From contig CP012820.1 in assembly GCA_001936135.1 (NCBI GenBank), forward strand, positions 1,860,001-1,924,000: a DNA stretch of 64,000 bases. The letters run 5' to 3'. The notes beneath the pieces were generated by a model that saw only the letters and a program-made list of their open reading frames with translations, was not told the origin of the DNA and made no database searches. Both the position numbers and the translations under genes were made by a program. Positions 10,195-19,260 of this stretch are shown here, in pieces. Source of the DNA: Saccharomycopsis fibuligera x Saccharomycopsis cf. fibuligera (lineage: Eukaryota > Ascomycota > Saccharomycetes > Ascoideales > Saccharomycopsidaceae). Numbering within the stretch: the first letter of the stretch is position 1; every line of letters starts with the position of its first letter.

Positions 10195-10800
10195 GGGGCG
10201 CTTTTCCCGGCGGCCCCAGTCGGAGTCTTTTGCTAGCTAGCTGCTGTAGCGGCTTATCGCCAGTATCGCCGGTATCGTCAGTGCACACTGCCGGCGGCCC
10301 AATCCACTGGCGAGATAGATCAGTGATCAGTGGATAGCAAAAGACGTTGTCCAGAACGGACAGTAGTCGGGTGATTGCACAAGCTACAACGCGCTTTTCG
10401 TCGAGCAAGCAGGAAGCGAAGCGGATAGCTCTCCTGGGGCTGCTGGAGCTGCTGAGGAAACATCCGTCGAGGAACACGGTAATTTGCTGCGTGCGTGAAG
10501 CTCTAGGGGCTGCTTTCGTGCCATTTGGCTCGCCCTGTGGCATATCTCTATAGTAAATATATATATGTATATATAGGCCGCTCGCGGGTACACTTTGATC
10601 GCCAGCGCCCCCACTTGAAAGGCAAGTCTGCCATTAAGTGTCATTTCCACTGATGCTGCAGAGAAAGAAAGAGAGAGACAAAGAGACAGAGACAGAGAGA
10701 TCACCACCCGCTGTGGTGGTACATGTGTCTGATTTACCCTCCTGACGGTCCCAGGCGCTTTTGGCGCTCCAAGATCTCCATCGATGGAAATGGGAAATGT

Positions 10801-10843
10801 TTATTATTATTACTATTACTATTATTATTAGTATTACTATTAT
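10801..10843. repeat. TTA-type imperfect microsatellite
   Basis: Mixed TTA/CTA/GTA units in the SPT7 upstream region. Confidence 0.8.
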
Positions 10844-10931
10844 GGACATCTGACTGGCGCCTGAAACGTACGTACTTGACCAAAAACACGGTACAACCCA
10901 CTTCTCGCGAAGCATCAGCCATCACTGGAGC

Positions 10932-10963
10932 TATCTTCATCTTCATCTTCATCTTCATCTTCA
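10932..10963. repeat. TTCATC hexanucleotide repeat, about 5 copies
   Basis: Five TTCATC units, followed by a few CGTCTC units, end about 70 bases before the SPT7 ATG. They form a pyrimidine-rich leader. Confidence 0.85.
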
Positions 10964-11036
10964 TTTCCGTCTCCGTCTCCGTCTTCACGTACACCAACTG
11001 TTGCCTCTCCCCCCACTATCCTCTGCAATATCCACA

Positions 11037-14000
11037 ATGAACAAGCTAAAACTCTTCCAGGAAAACGATGTCGAGAGTCTATATCACATGGCTAAACACT
11101 TGTACTGCAAGACGAGTTTCTTCAGTACGTACCTAACCGTGCCGCAGCTAAACATATTGAACAGGATATTCGGGTCGAATTTGAGCAAGAGCCAGAGCAA
11201 GCTTATCTGGCAGTACTTATTGAATGGAAAGTTGTTGATACACCACACACATGACAGGAATCACTACAGCAAGGATAACAGCAACAGCGACGATAGCATT
11301 GAGGGCGCCGGCTTCACCAACTCGAAATCGATGTGCTTGAGAATAAGATCTCTACTTTGGGGTAAGGCCGCGTCCTACTATTACCATTTGAGCGACAACA
11401 ACGACAAGGAAAACGAGATTTTTGAGATTTTAGAAGGCGAGGATAGCGATTTTGAAGATGCCCCGATGAACCCAGAAGGGGAAAGCCAATCACAGTCACA
11501 GCACACAAAACAGCAGCCGCAGTTGCAGCCGCAAAGATCACTGAGAGCAGATGACGAAGATGACGATTATGATGATGACGAAGATGACGAAGAACAAAAG
11601 GAAAACGGCAAGGCCAATCAAGATAGCGGTGACAATAATGAGAATCAAAGCAAACCCGAGGATTTCAAATTCCGTGATGGCTACTTGGTCTTGGATATAC
11701 AGTCAGCCGACTTTCCAGACGATGAAAATAATCTCAGCGGAACTCCCCCAATCATCAATCACAGCACTAATTCCAGAGCGAGCACCACTGAGCCAAACGG
11801 CGTTAACAAACAATCTCAAAATGGCAAGCCAGCCACTCTAACCACCACCAAGATGTCCACCAGCTTAAACAGCAGCGACACTATAGTAACTACGCAAGAG
11901 CTACAAGTCATCAAAAGCCTAAACAATGTGTACCACAATTTCGAAAACGATAGAGAAACGTTACTCAAAAGACAAAAACTAGAAGCGAATGATAAAATAG
12001 TCAACGAGGAGCCAAAAACGGCACTGGGGGAAGTAGCCAGCGGCGGCGCTCTCAATGAGCAATCCCATCAGCAGCAAAGTTTATCGCAGCAACTAAGCAT
12101 GAATATCGGAAGTGCTAGCCTATCGTTAAAGTACTTATTGAAGTTGATTGACAACAATAAGGAAAAAGTCCCCAACTTGACAAGCAGAGAGCTTCGCAAC
12201 TTGATCCACGATGTGAAAAAGTCAAAATCCAAATGGAGCTCCGAGGACAGAATTGGCCAAGAAGAACTATACGAAGCTTGTGAAAAGGTAGTCATCGAAC
12301 TACGAAGCTACACTCAGCATTCGACGCCATTCTTGACCAGAGTCTCCAAAAGAGAAGCCCCAAACTACTACCAAATCATCAAGAAGCCCATGGACTTGAA
12401 CACTGTAATGCGAAAATTGAAGAACTTGGAATATAAGTCAAAACAGGGCTTCATTGATGACTTGATGCTCATTTGGAGCAACTGTCTCACATACAATACT
12501 GACCCAAACCACCAGTTGCGTAAAGACGCCATTGCCATGCGCAAAAAGACCCTCAGTTTTGTGCCGTTGATCCCCGATATCGTAGTGCGGACAAAGGCAG
12601 AGATTGAAAAAGAGGAAAAAGAAATCGAGCTGAAGGAGAAAAAAGATCAAAATTTGAGAAGTGGCGGGCAAGTATCGCTGAAGAAAGGCTTGAAGCGAAC
12701 AAGTAATGGCGCGGTAGTAAGTCATGGCGTGGCGGATAGTACTGCATCACCTCAGCCGTCAGCTATGGGCACGCCAACGCCTAGTCTGAGCAGTGCAGTT
12801 GCCGGTGGTGCTGGGGTGCTGGACAACAAGAGTATTGTTGGTGCCAATAATAATGATAGTGGCAGTAATTTGGGGACCAATAACAGCAATACACCAGAGC
12901 CACTGGGAAGTAATGCTGCTGGAGGAGGCGATGACGAAGCCGACGAGTCGCAAGCTGATTTGTATGACCAAAACGATCCATATGACGACAATTACAATGG
13001 CGATGATAATGAGGAGATGAATGGAGGCGAAGGAGAGAATGACAATGACAACGAGGTTGAGGAAAACAACGATTTGGAAATCCAAGTTTGGAAAAATTAC
13101 ACATCGAAATTAAGAGGAGACTTCCTACTTCGCAGATCTGGCCTTTTTATCAAGGATGAGAATAACGAGTTGAAGCTTAATGACGAAGCAGAGGCAGTGC
13201 TTAGGGATCCCGTGAAGATGGCCGAGTTTATGAAAGTTGTTCAGGGAACAGAGTTTAACAACGACGACGCGAATGTGAAGGACGGCGATGGCGACGGTGA
13301 CGAAAATGGAAATAGAAATGGATTGAGCAATCGAGAGTATGTAAATGGAAAGTCAGCCAATGGAAAAGATAATGATGTTGATAATGAAGGGAAAAGTAAA
13401 CAGCAAAGGCAGCACAATGGGCTTGAAAACGCTGCTGATCTTGAAGGTGGCGACAGTAATGATAATGATGAAAATGGCATAAATGATGACTTGTATTTGA
13501 CGGAATACGACGTCATCAATGGCATTCCGTTAATTAAATACAAGGGACAAGACGAAGAACATTTGTCTAAAGAAGAAAACAAAATCTTGGAAAAACTAAA
13601 GTTTCAAAGAAAATTGCATGGTGACAGGGCCCTTGAAGACAATAGCAACAATAACAATAGCAAAGATTCACAATTCGTGTCGCCAAAGAATGGATTGAAT
13701 AAAGTGATTCTTGACAACATTTCACAAATGCAAGACATTAGAAAAATTTGTTTCAAAATCTCGTTGATTAGACAAATGCAACAAAACCAGTTCATCCATC
13801 ATACTCAGCTTAAGCCGCCAGTGTTTGAAAAACTACAAGACTTAGATCTCGATCCTCTAGAAAAGAAATCTGAAGATGTTGTATTTGACCACAAGTTCAA
13901 CGGGCCCTTCATTTACAGCATATTTAGAAAAAACGTCAGCAAGATTCTCATGAATACTGGATTTGAAACTGCTGACCCACTAGCGGTTGACGCAGTAGCG

Positions 14001-14888
14001 CAGATTGCTGAGACATTTTTGGGAAACTTGATCAAGACTATAAAGATGCATTTGGAGACGAATTCGCATAACCGAATGACCAGCAAGTCCAACATATTGT
14101 TGTTGTCGTTAGTGGAAAATGGCATACCCAAGCCCGATGACTTGTTCATATATGTGAAGGAAGGAATAATCAAGCAGAATGCAAAGTTGAAAGAGCTAAG
14201 ACACAAGTTGGCGAATTTTTTAAAAGAGTTGCTCAGACCATCATTGATGACTTTTCAAAGCGAAAAGGAACTAATTAATGAACGAAACTTTAGTGATGAT
14301 TCGGAACAATTTCTAACGGGGGATTTCTCTAATGAGTTGGGCGAAGATTTTTTTGGATTCAAAGAGTTGGGCTTGGACAAAGAATTCCAGTTATTGTCAA
14401 GCAGCATTCCTTTGCATTTGTTAAACTCTAGACTAAACTCGTCATTTTTCAATGCTCAGAGTGCAAGCGCCACGAACCAGAACTTAATTGAGGAGTTTGA
14501 CAAAAATATCAAGCATGAACGACTCAAGAAGCAAGATATTGCTAGCCAGATTAAGCTTCTAGAACCATTTTTGAACAAGATGTTTGAAAAGTCAAAATCA
14601 ATTTTCTTGAAAAATTTTAAGAATAATAATACCGCAAATAAAGAGTTGCCGTTGACTAATAAGGAGGAAGAGATGGTGATTTTGGAAGACGAGGACTTGC
14701 CTCAGAAACAAAGAAACATTAGACCTAGATTGCCTCCGAATGGGAAGATTACGGCGGTTAAGAAAAAAAGTGTGGCCAATAGTTTTTTCCTAAGTGAGGA
14801 GGAGGAATCAGAAGACAGTGAAACAAAGGTTAAGGAGAAGGATAGCAAGAGTAGTACAGCAACAACAACAGTTAAGGAGAAAAAGTAG
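11037..14888 (+). CDS. SPT7: SAGA complex subunit Spt7 (bromodomain and histone fold)
   Basis: Structural subunit of the SAGA histone acetyltransferase coactivator. The ATG at 11037 gives 1283 residues beginning MNKLKLFQENDVESLYHMAK; in-frame codons upstream lack an ATG. The order is: N-terminal helical region; an acidic block of Asp/Glu near 170-190; a bromodomain at about 410-500 with YYQIIKKPMDLNTV and WSNCLTYN (acetyl-lysine pocket); a long low-complexity acidic middle; and a histone-fold domain at about 955-1035 (GPFIYSIFRKNVSKIL and GFETADPLAVDAVAQI), the part that pairs with Spt3/Ada1-type partners. The C-terminus is acidic and then lysine-rich. Length is close to S. cerevisiae Spt7 (1332). 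Several CTG codons lie only in low-complexity segments, which would suit serine as well as leucine. Confidence 0.95.
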   Translation: MNKLKLFQENDVESLYHMAKHLYCKTSFFSTYLTVPQLNILNRIFGSNLSKSQSKLIWQYLLNGKLLIHHTHDRNHYSKDNSNSDDSIEGAGFTNSKSMCLRIRSLLWGKAASYYYHLSDNNDKENEIFEILEGEDSDFEDAPMNPEGESQSQSQHTKQQPQLQPQRSLRADDEDDDYDDDEDDEEQKENGKANQDSGDNNENQSKPEDFKFRDGYLVLDIQSADFPDDENNLSGTPPIINHSTNSRASTTEPNGVNKQSQNGKPATLTTTKMSTSLNSSDTIVTTQELQVIKSLNNVYHNFENDRETLLKRQKLEANDKIVNEEPKTALGEVASGGALNEQSHQQQSLSQQLSMNIGSASLSLKYLLKLIDNNKEKVPNLTSRELRNLIHDVKKSKSKWSSEDRIGQEELYEACEKVVIELRSYTQHSTPFLTRVSKREAPNYYQIIKKPMDLNTVMRKLKNLEYKSKQGFIDDLMLIWSNCLTYNTDPNHQLRKDAIAMRKKTLSFVPLIPDIVVRTKAEIEKEEKEIELKEKKDQNLRSGGQVSLKKGLKRTSNGAVVSHGVADSTASPQPSAMGTPTPSLSSAVAGGAGVLDNKSIVGANNNDSGSNLGTNNSNTPEPLGSNAAGGGDDEADESQADLYDQNDPYDDNYNGDDNEEMNGGEGENDNDNEVEENNDLEIQVWKNYTSKLRGDFLLRRSGLFIKDENNELKLNDEAEAVLRDPVKMAEFMKVVQGTEFNNDDANVKDGDGDGDENGNRNGLSNREYVNGKSANGKDNDVDNEGKSKQQRQHNGLENAADLEGGDSNDNDENGINDDLYLTEYDVINGIPLIKYKGQDEEHLSKEENKILEKLKFQRKLHGDRALEDNSNNNNSKDSQFVSPKNGLNKVILDNISQMQDIRKICFKISLIRQMQQNQFIHHTQLKPPVFEKLQDLDLDPLEKKSEDVVFDHKFNGPFIYSIFRKNVSKILMNTGFETADPLAVDAVAQIAETFLGNLIKTIKMHLETNSHNRMTSKSNILLLSLVENGIPKPDDLFIYVKEGIIKQNAKLKELRHKLANFLKELLRPSLMTFQSEKELINERNFSDDSEQFLTGDFSNELGEDFFGFKELGLDKEFQLLSSSIPLHLLNSRLNSSFFNAQSASATNQNLIEEFDKNIKHERLKKQDIASQIKLLEPFLNKMFEKSKSIFLKNFKNNNTANKELPLTNKEEEMVILEDEDLPQKQRNIRPRLPPNGKITAVKKKSVANSFFLSEEEESEDSETKVKEKDSKSSTATTTVKEKK

Positions 14889-14950
14889 GGAAGTGTACTA
14901 TAGTGCTATGAATGATTATGAATGATTTTGCAGAAATTTGTTTCTATATT

Positions 14951-14951
14951 T

Positions 14952-14982
<31 letters not shown>

Positions 14983-14987
14983 GTGTT
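14951..14987. repeat. TGTGTA / TG microsatellite
   Basis: About four TGTGTA units followed by TG units, 60 bases after the SPT7 stop codon. Confidence 0.85.
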
Positions 14988-15272
14988 TCTGTTGTAAATC
15001 CGTCAGCTAACTACCTGAGTTCTCTTTCCCTCTCTCTTTTTTTCAGACTTAAAAATAAACGGATTAAAGACTATACAACAGGTTTACAGAAGACAGAACA
15101 AGATGAAAATTTGAAAAACACTTTTAAAAGGATATGCTATAATAAAAAAACTAAGCAATGAACAACTCAAAAAAGAAAAACAAAAAAAAATAAGATTTAA
15201 AAATAGCTCTAGAAAGCTGGTAAAATAATAGAAACAAAAAAACTCCAATCTAACTAGCTAATTAGATTACTC

Positions 15273-15306
15273 ACTAGATTAATAACTAGATTAATAACTA
15301 GATTAC
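15273..15306. repeat. 12-bp tandem repeat ACTAGATTAATA, 2.8 copies
   Basis: Two perfect copies and a partial third, in the convergent 3' region. The unit contains TAG and TAAT stretches. I know of no function. Confidence 0.85.
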
Positions 15307-15579
15307 TAAGTAACCAGCATACACAGACAGGTACCTTTGTTGAAAACATTATAGTAGAATGAATCAAATAGTCATTTTTTTTACTTGATGAATATAAATT
15401 GATGAACAAATTAAGCAGCGATTGACATTTATAAACAATAAATGAAACATGAAGATATAAAGCAACACTCCCTTTTGTCTTACCTCTAAAAAAAAATTGT
15501 AAATCTTTCAAACCTCAAACTATTTTTTTTTATATTTTGTTATGTTTTAAGTAATGCTTTTAATGTTTGAGCCCAAAAT

Positions 15580-16867
15580 CTATGCTAACTTAGCCTTCTT
15601 TCTAGCAGCAATTTTCTCCTTTGCTGAGTCACCAATAGCCACCATGAAAATTGTTTGCCAGACACTTAACCCAATTCTTGGAGTCACACCTCTATAAAGC
15701 CCCTTGAACCCATTATTAGCATAAATATACTTCAATGTCTTCCAAACGGTCAAGTTCTTTGGTCTCTTCGGATCTTCAACTTTACTTTGCATTTCCACTC
15801 TAATCACCTCAATAGGTTGGTTCCAAGCAGATAAACTACCACCGATAAACGAGCCTAGGATTCTTTCGCCAACAGATAATTTTTGTCCTTCCTCTTTGCC
15901 AACAACTTTCCGGATGCCGTTTTCTGCCAATCTTGCTAATCCGTATCTTGAACCCCAGTTGGTGCATTGTCTGATAGCGACGGCGTTGACCCCTTTGTTG
16001 ACACCCCTTATGCCTTCCTTTTTGAAGAGGTTTTTGAAGACGGTGAAGGTAGATTCAACCGGAGCACCAACAGCAGCTTGTTTGGATCTTGTGATTTCTA
16101 CGGTTTTCATGGTGGTGCAGAAACCCATAGTTGCATATGCTAAACAAAGAAAGGTGGTTGGTTAGTATTGTTGCGTGCGATTAGCGTGTTATCTTTGCTG
16201 TTCGTTGAACAATAAATAATCGTTAACAATAATGGGAAGGGAAATTCGTACCATCAGGTGGCCGCTAGGCAGCCATTGAGCACCTCCAATTAAAGCGTCC
16301 AGGCCCAGTCAAAACGAAGAGTTCAATGAGCTAAAAATAAAGATGAAAAACATGGCTGATACATACCTTGAGCAACACCCCCGGTCATACCGGCAGCAAT
16401 ACCAGCAGCGAAATTACCAAGACCGAATCTTCTAAAATGATATTCTGCTTCAGAAGCGACAAACACTAAAACGGCACCTTTAGTGGAAGCTTCAATCCAA
16501 GCCCAAGGAATTAAACCTTGGTAAAAGCCAAGGAAACCGCCCCTGGACCACACATGTTTGGCTGCTTTGGCAATGCCAAAGGATCTGTTTGCGGACATGG
16601 TGGTCTTGGTAACTTCCAATGGCTGACCCAATGAAGTGACTCTGTATAGTATATTGTTAGCAAGGCGAATCGTCTATGATATTATAGACTGGAAGATAGA
16701 TGCAACACAGTGTTGTGAAGTTGTTTTCATGTAAATAAATCTCGGGTGATAGGAAGTCTGCAGATGAGAAGAGCAGTCAGTACTTACTCGACAATGTTCA
16801 AACCAGCACCTAGCAAAAGGTTCTCGAAGTTGATTGGCTTCTTTTTAAGGTCATTAGGTTGTGACAT
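15580..16867 (-). CDS. YHM2: Mitochondrial citrate/oxoglutarate carrier, three exons
   Basis: Inner-membrane carrier that exchanges citrate for oxoglutarate and supports NADPH balance. Exons on the minus strand are 16867-16788 (80 nt), 16641-16367 (275 nt) and 16139-15580 (560 nt). Joined they give 915 nt, or 304 residues. The protein starts [20 protein letters not shown] and crosses the junctions as [13 protein letters not shown] and [13 protein letters not shown], matching S. cerevisiae Yhm2 (314 residues), which has no introns. Three mitochondrial-carrier repeats are visible, with the diverged signatures typical of Yhm2 ([20 protein letters not shown]). The upstream intron uses TGCTAAC and the downstream intron TACTAAC. 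It is divergent from ESS1 across 1.1 kb. Confidence 0.95.
16140..16366 (-). other. YHM2: YHM2 intron 2
   Basis: 227 nt. GTATGT donor at 16366, TACTAAC branch site and TTTAG acceptor ending at 16140. Phase 1; the joined codon gives alanine in VAQ-A-YATMG. Confidence 0.92.
16642..16787 (-). other. YHM2: YHM2 intron 1
   Basis: 146 nt. GTAAGT donor at 16787, TGCTAAC branch site near 16655-16661 and ATACAG acceptor ending at 16642. Phase 2; the joined codon gives glutamate (VE-VTSLG). Confidence 0.9.
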
Positions 16868-17987
16868 AATGAATTATTGATATTGTAAAGTGAACTATGG
16901 GAAGTTTTGAGTGAAATTGGCAACAAGAGCCAGGGAAAGAAGTATATCAGACAGGATCAAATAAGTGTCTCCCGGCCAAAAACAGTAGCATACCGGAGGG
17001 ATCTAGAGAGTATTTATAAATGTAGGCTGCGGTGCTCCGCAGTCGCTGTTCTCATCCATCGGGCCCCGCGACAGTGGGACAGCTACGAGACAGTTGTATT
17101 AGTCGTGTGCTTAACTATCAGCTGAGAACTCTATACAAATGGGAATCTGAGAATGAGTCAGCCTCTGTATTGCAAATATTTAACCAGAAGCGGCTGGAGC
17201 ATCTATTGTAGATATGTTTGTTTATATAATTGCAATACAGCCAAGAGCCTCGGTATAATGGTATGGATTGAGGGTGTGCCTTACTATTGAAATTGGCCTG
17301 ATGTCACTGATTGATCATCGGTATATGACAACAGGACAGCGTATCCTACAGTCTCTTGGGATGCACTATGGGATCAATACGTTCTGAAATGCATTGGAAT
17401 TTTGAAACGAACATCATAATTTACAGTACACAACCAACTAAGGCTTTGCTCTCTGTTCAATCTTCGACCTTGGTATCGCGAGCTGCAATTTGCGTCACCC
17501 GCAATAAGCTAGTGGCCACTATAGCCGTCTCTGGAGCCGTTGGTGTCTCTGCTGCCCCACTGCTTGTTGTGCATAGGCCGATGGGCACCATAAACACTAA
17601 AAGCTGCTGCTAGTAGAAATTAGCCTCCAGGGCAGCTTGCGTCTATTCTTGAAAAACACAACAAGTGTCGCCTAAATTGTCTTGAATGCGTTTCCTCTTC
17701 ACTATAGTGAGATTGTCAATGATACTAGCAATGCTAATCATTAGATGGCGGAGAGTTCCGGGATCTGCTCTCCGACGATATTTGGTAAGTGCTTATAGCA
17801 AAAACGAGGTTCCCCTTATGATTTTAGCACGTGTCGTGTTACGAATTAACTGCACCGCAAAATTTAAGCGCTGCCAAATACAACAATATTGCCTCCCAGA
17901 GCCACCAGACAGCTTGTCAAGCATTTCTTCCTAGTATCGTGCCTAGCATAAAACCTAATTACCTTTTTACTTTCAATCTATATCGCT
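16868..17987. other. Divergent promoter region YHM2 / ESS1
   Basis: 1.1 kb. Short open frames at about 17356-17613 and 17686-17934 show no recognisable product, no codon bias and no splice partners. I see no RNA gene. It presumably holds both promoters. Confidence 0.5.
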
Positions 17988-18629
17988 ATGGTAAGTGAAG
18001 TACAAGTAGGATTTTTTCATTCTTTTGTTTTTGTTTATTTGTTTATCTATTTTGTCCAGCATACCGTTTGCCACGCTGTCTTAAGCGACAGAGATGATGT
18101 CAGTCGTACTAACACGTATGTTCTCCCACAGGTTTCATCGGGTTTGCCGGAAGGCTGGGAAGTTCGTAAGTCAAGATCCCACAACCGTCACTACTACTTT
18201 AATCCATCCACCAAAGAGTCCGTCTGGGAGCCTCCAGCTGGTACCGACACCGCTCAATTAAAGGCGTACTACGCAGCTCAGCAAGAGCAGCCATCCAAAG
18301 TAAGAGCAGCCCACTTGCTAGTGAAGCATAACCAATCAAGAAATCCTCGCTCATGGAAAAGTGACAATATCACCATTTCTAAAGAGGAAGCCATTCAGAT
18401 TGCTCAAGGATATGAAAAAAGAATAAAAAGTGGCGAAACTACGTTGCAGGAGTTGGCTCAAACTGAGTCTGACTGCTCCTCTCATAAAAGAGGCGGCGAT
18501 TTAGGATTCTTCGCCAAGGGCCAAATGCAACCTGCTTTCGAAAAAGCCGCTTTTGGTTTGAAAGTTGGCGAAATAAGTGGGATTGTTGAGTCTGACAGCG
18601 GTATACATTTGATTCAGAGACTTGGTTAA
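17988..18629 (+). CDS. ESS1: Peptidyl-prolyl cis/trans isomerase Ess1 (Pin1), first exon = ATG only
   Basis: Nuclear parvulin that isomerises pSer-Pro bonds of the Pol II CTD. Exons are 17988-17990 (just ATG) and 18132-18629, giving 166 residues (170 in S. cerevisiae). The spliced protein begins M-VSSGLPEGWEVRKSRSHNR. A WW domain (about 5-37, with GWEV, HYYFN and VWEPP) is followed by the parvulin domain from about residue 55, with RAAHLLVKH, SDCSSHKRGGDLGFFAKGQM and GIHLIQR. The pSer-binding basic loop and the active-site cysteine (SDCSS) are present. The 141-nt intron has no stop and is a multiple of three, so an unspliced message would encode 213 residues with 47 extra, hydrophobic-rich ones near the N-terminus. 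The spliced form is the expected product. Confidence 0.95.
   Translation: MVSEVQVGFFHSFVFVYLFIYFVQHTVCHAVLSDRDDVSRTNTYVLPQVSSGLPEGWEVRKSRSHNRHYYFNPSTKESVWEPPAGTDTAQLKAYYAAQQEQPSKVRAAHLLVKHNQSRNPRSWKSDNITISKEEAIQIAQGYEKRIKSGETTLQELAQTESDCSSHKRGGDLGFFAKGQMQPAFEKAAFGLKVGEISGIVESDSGIHLIQRLG
17991..18131 (+). other. ESS1: ESS1 intron directly after the start codon
   Basis: 141 nt. GTAAGT donor directly after the ATG, TACTAAC branch site (about 18109-18115) and CACAG acceptor. Phase 0, 47 sense codons, no stop. Confidence 0.9.
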
Positions 18630-19260
18630 TATTTTTATTATATTGATTTTTGACTTACTATACTGAAACATTAAATTTGTTTCCCGCGCGTAAAAGGTCT
18701 GCTTCTTTTGCCGATAGATGTTCATGTCTTAAGTTTTTGTACTATTTTTTATTGTGCCTTCATTTTGGAGTAAATAGTTACAGATTTTATCTCTTAGCAG
18801 CATCTTATATATTTGGAGTCAAGACGAGCTACTCTTGTTACAGTTACAATTGCAGACACGACGATATTTGTGCAAGGGATCTTGATATAGTATATTGCTC
18901 CGGAAGAAGTGCTTCGCTTATCGTGCCTAACTACTAGAGCAAGAATTACTATATGGTATTCCAAAAGACAACGTCTACATAAAATACCAACGTTCCGTAC
19001 CCCCAGCTATCAAGGTGTGATGCGTGCGTCAAATATATTGAGGTTTTCATGCATGTTCGAGCTGATCACATTAGAAAATGCATACATAGAGTGCGTACGG
19101 TTTTGTTTTTGTGTCTCGATTTTTTATATTTTGCCATTTTTAATTGTAGAACTGTTCAACCTGAACAACTGTGACTGTTGGAACTTAACGAAGTTAGTGT
19201 CCAAACTGATTTACGTTCTCATCAGTTGCGACATTTGCGACAATTGCGACAATACAAAAT
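18630..19260. other. Spacer ESS1 3' end / promoter of the next gene
   Basis: About 630 bases between two plus-strand genes. AT-rich 3' flank, then the leader of the gene at 19261, whose start codon follows a tandem of GCGACATTT/GCGACAATT-like units (about 19226-19252). No gene is supported. Confidence 0.45.

Larger units (their letters stand above)
9616..11036. other. Divergent promoter region PRS3 / SPT7
   Basis: This is 1.4 kb between two divergent genes. The middle part (about 10130-10560) is unusually GC-rich for this window and contains short perfect inverted repeats. Closer to SPT7 lie a TTA-type repeat and a TTCATC repeat. No gene is supported. Confidence 0.55.
14889..15579. other. 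Convergent 3' region SPT7 / YHM2
   Basis: About 690 bases of AT-rich sequence, including a TGTGTA repeat and a 12-mer tandem repeat. No gene is supported. Confidence 0.55.

Noticed and set aside
17356-17934. Two short plus-strand open frames between YHM2 and ESS1
   Set aside because: No codon bias, no domain and no splice links; they lie in a divergent promoter region.
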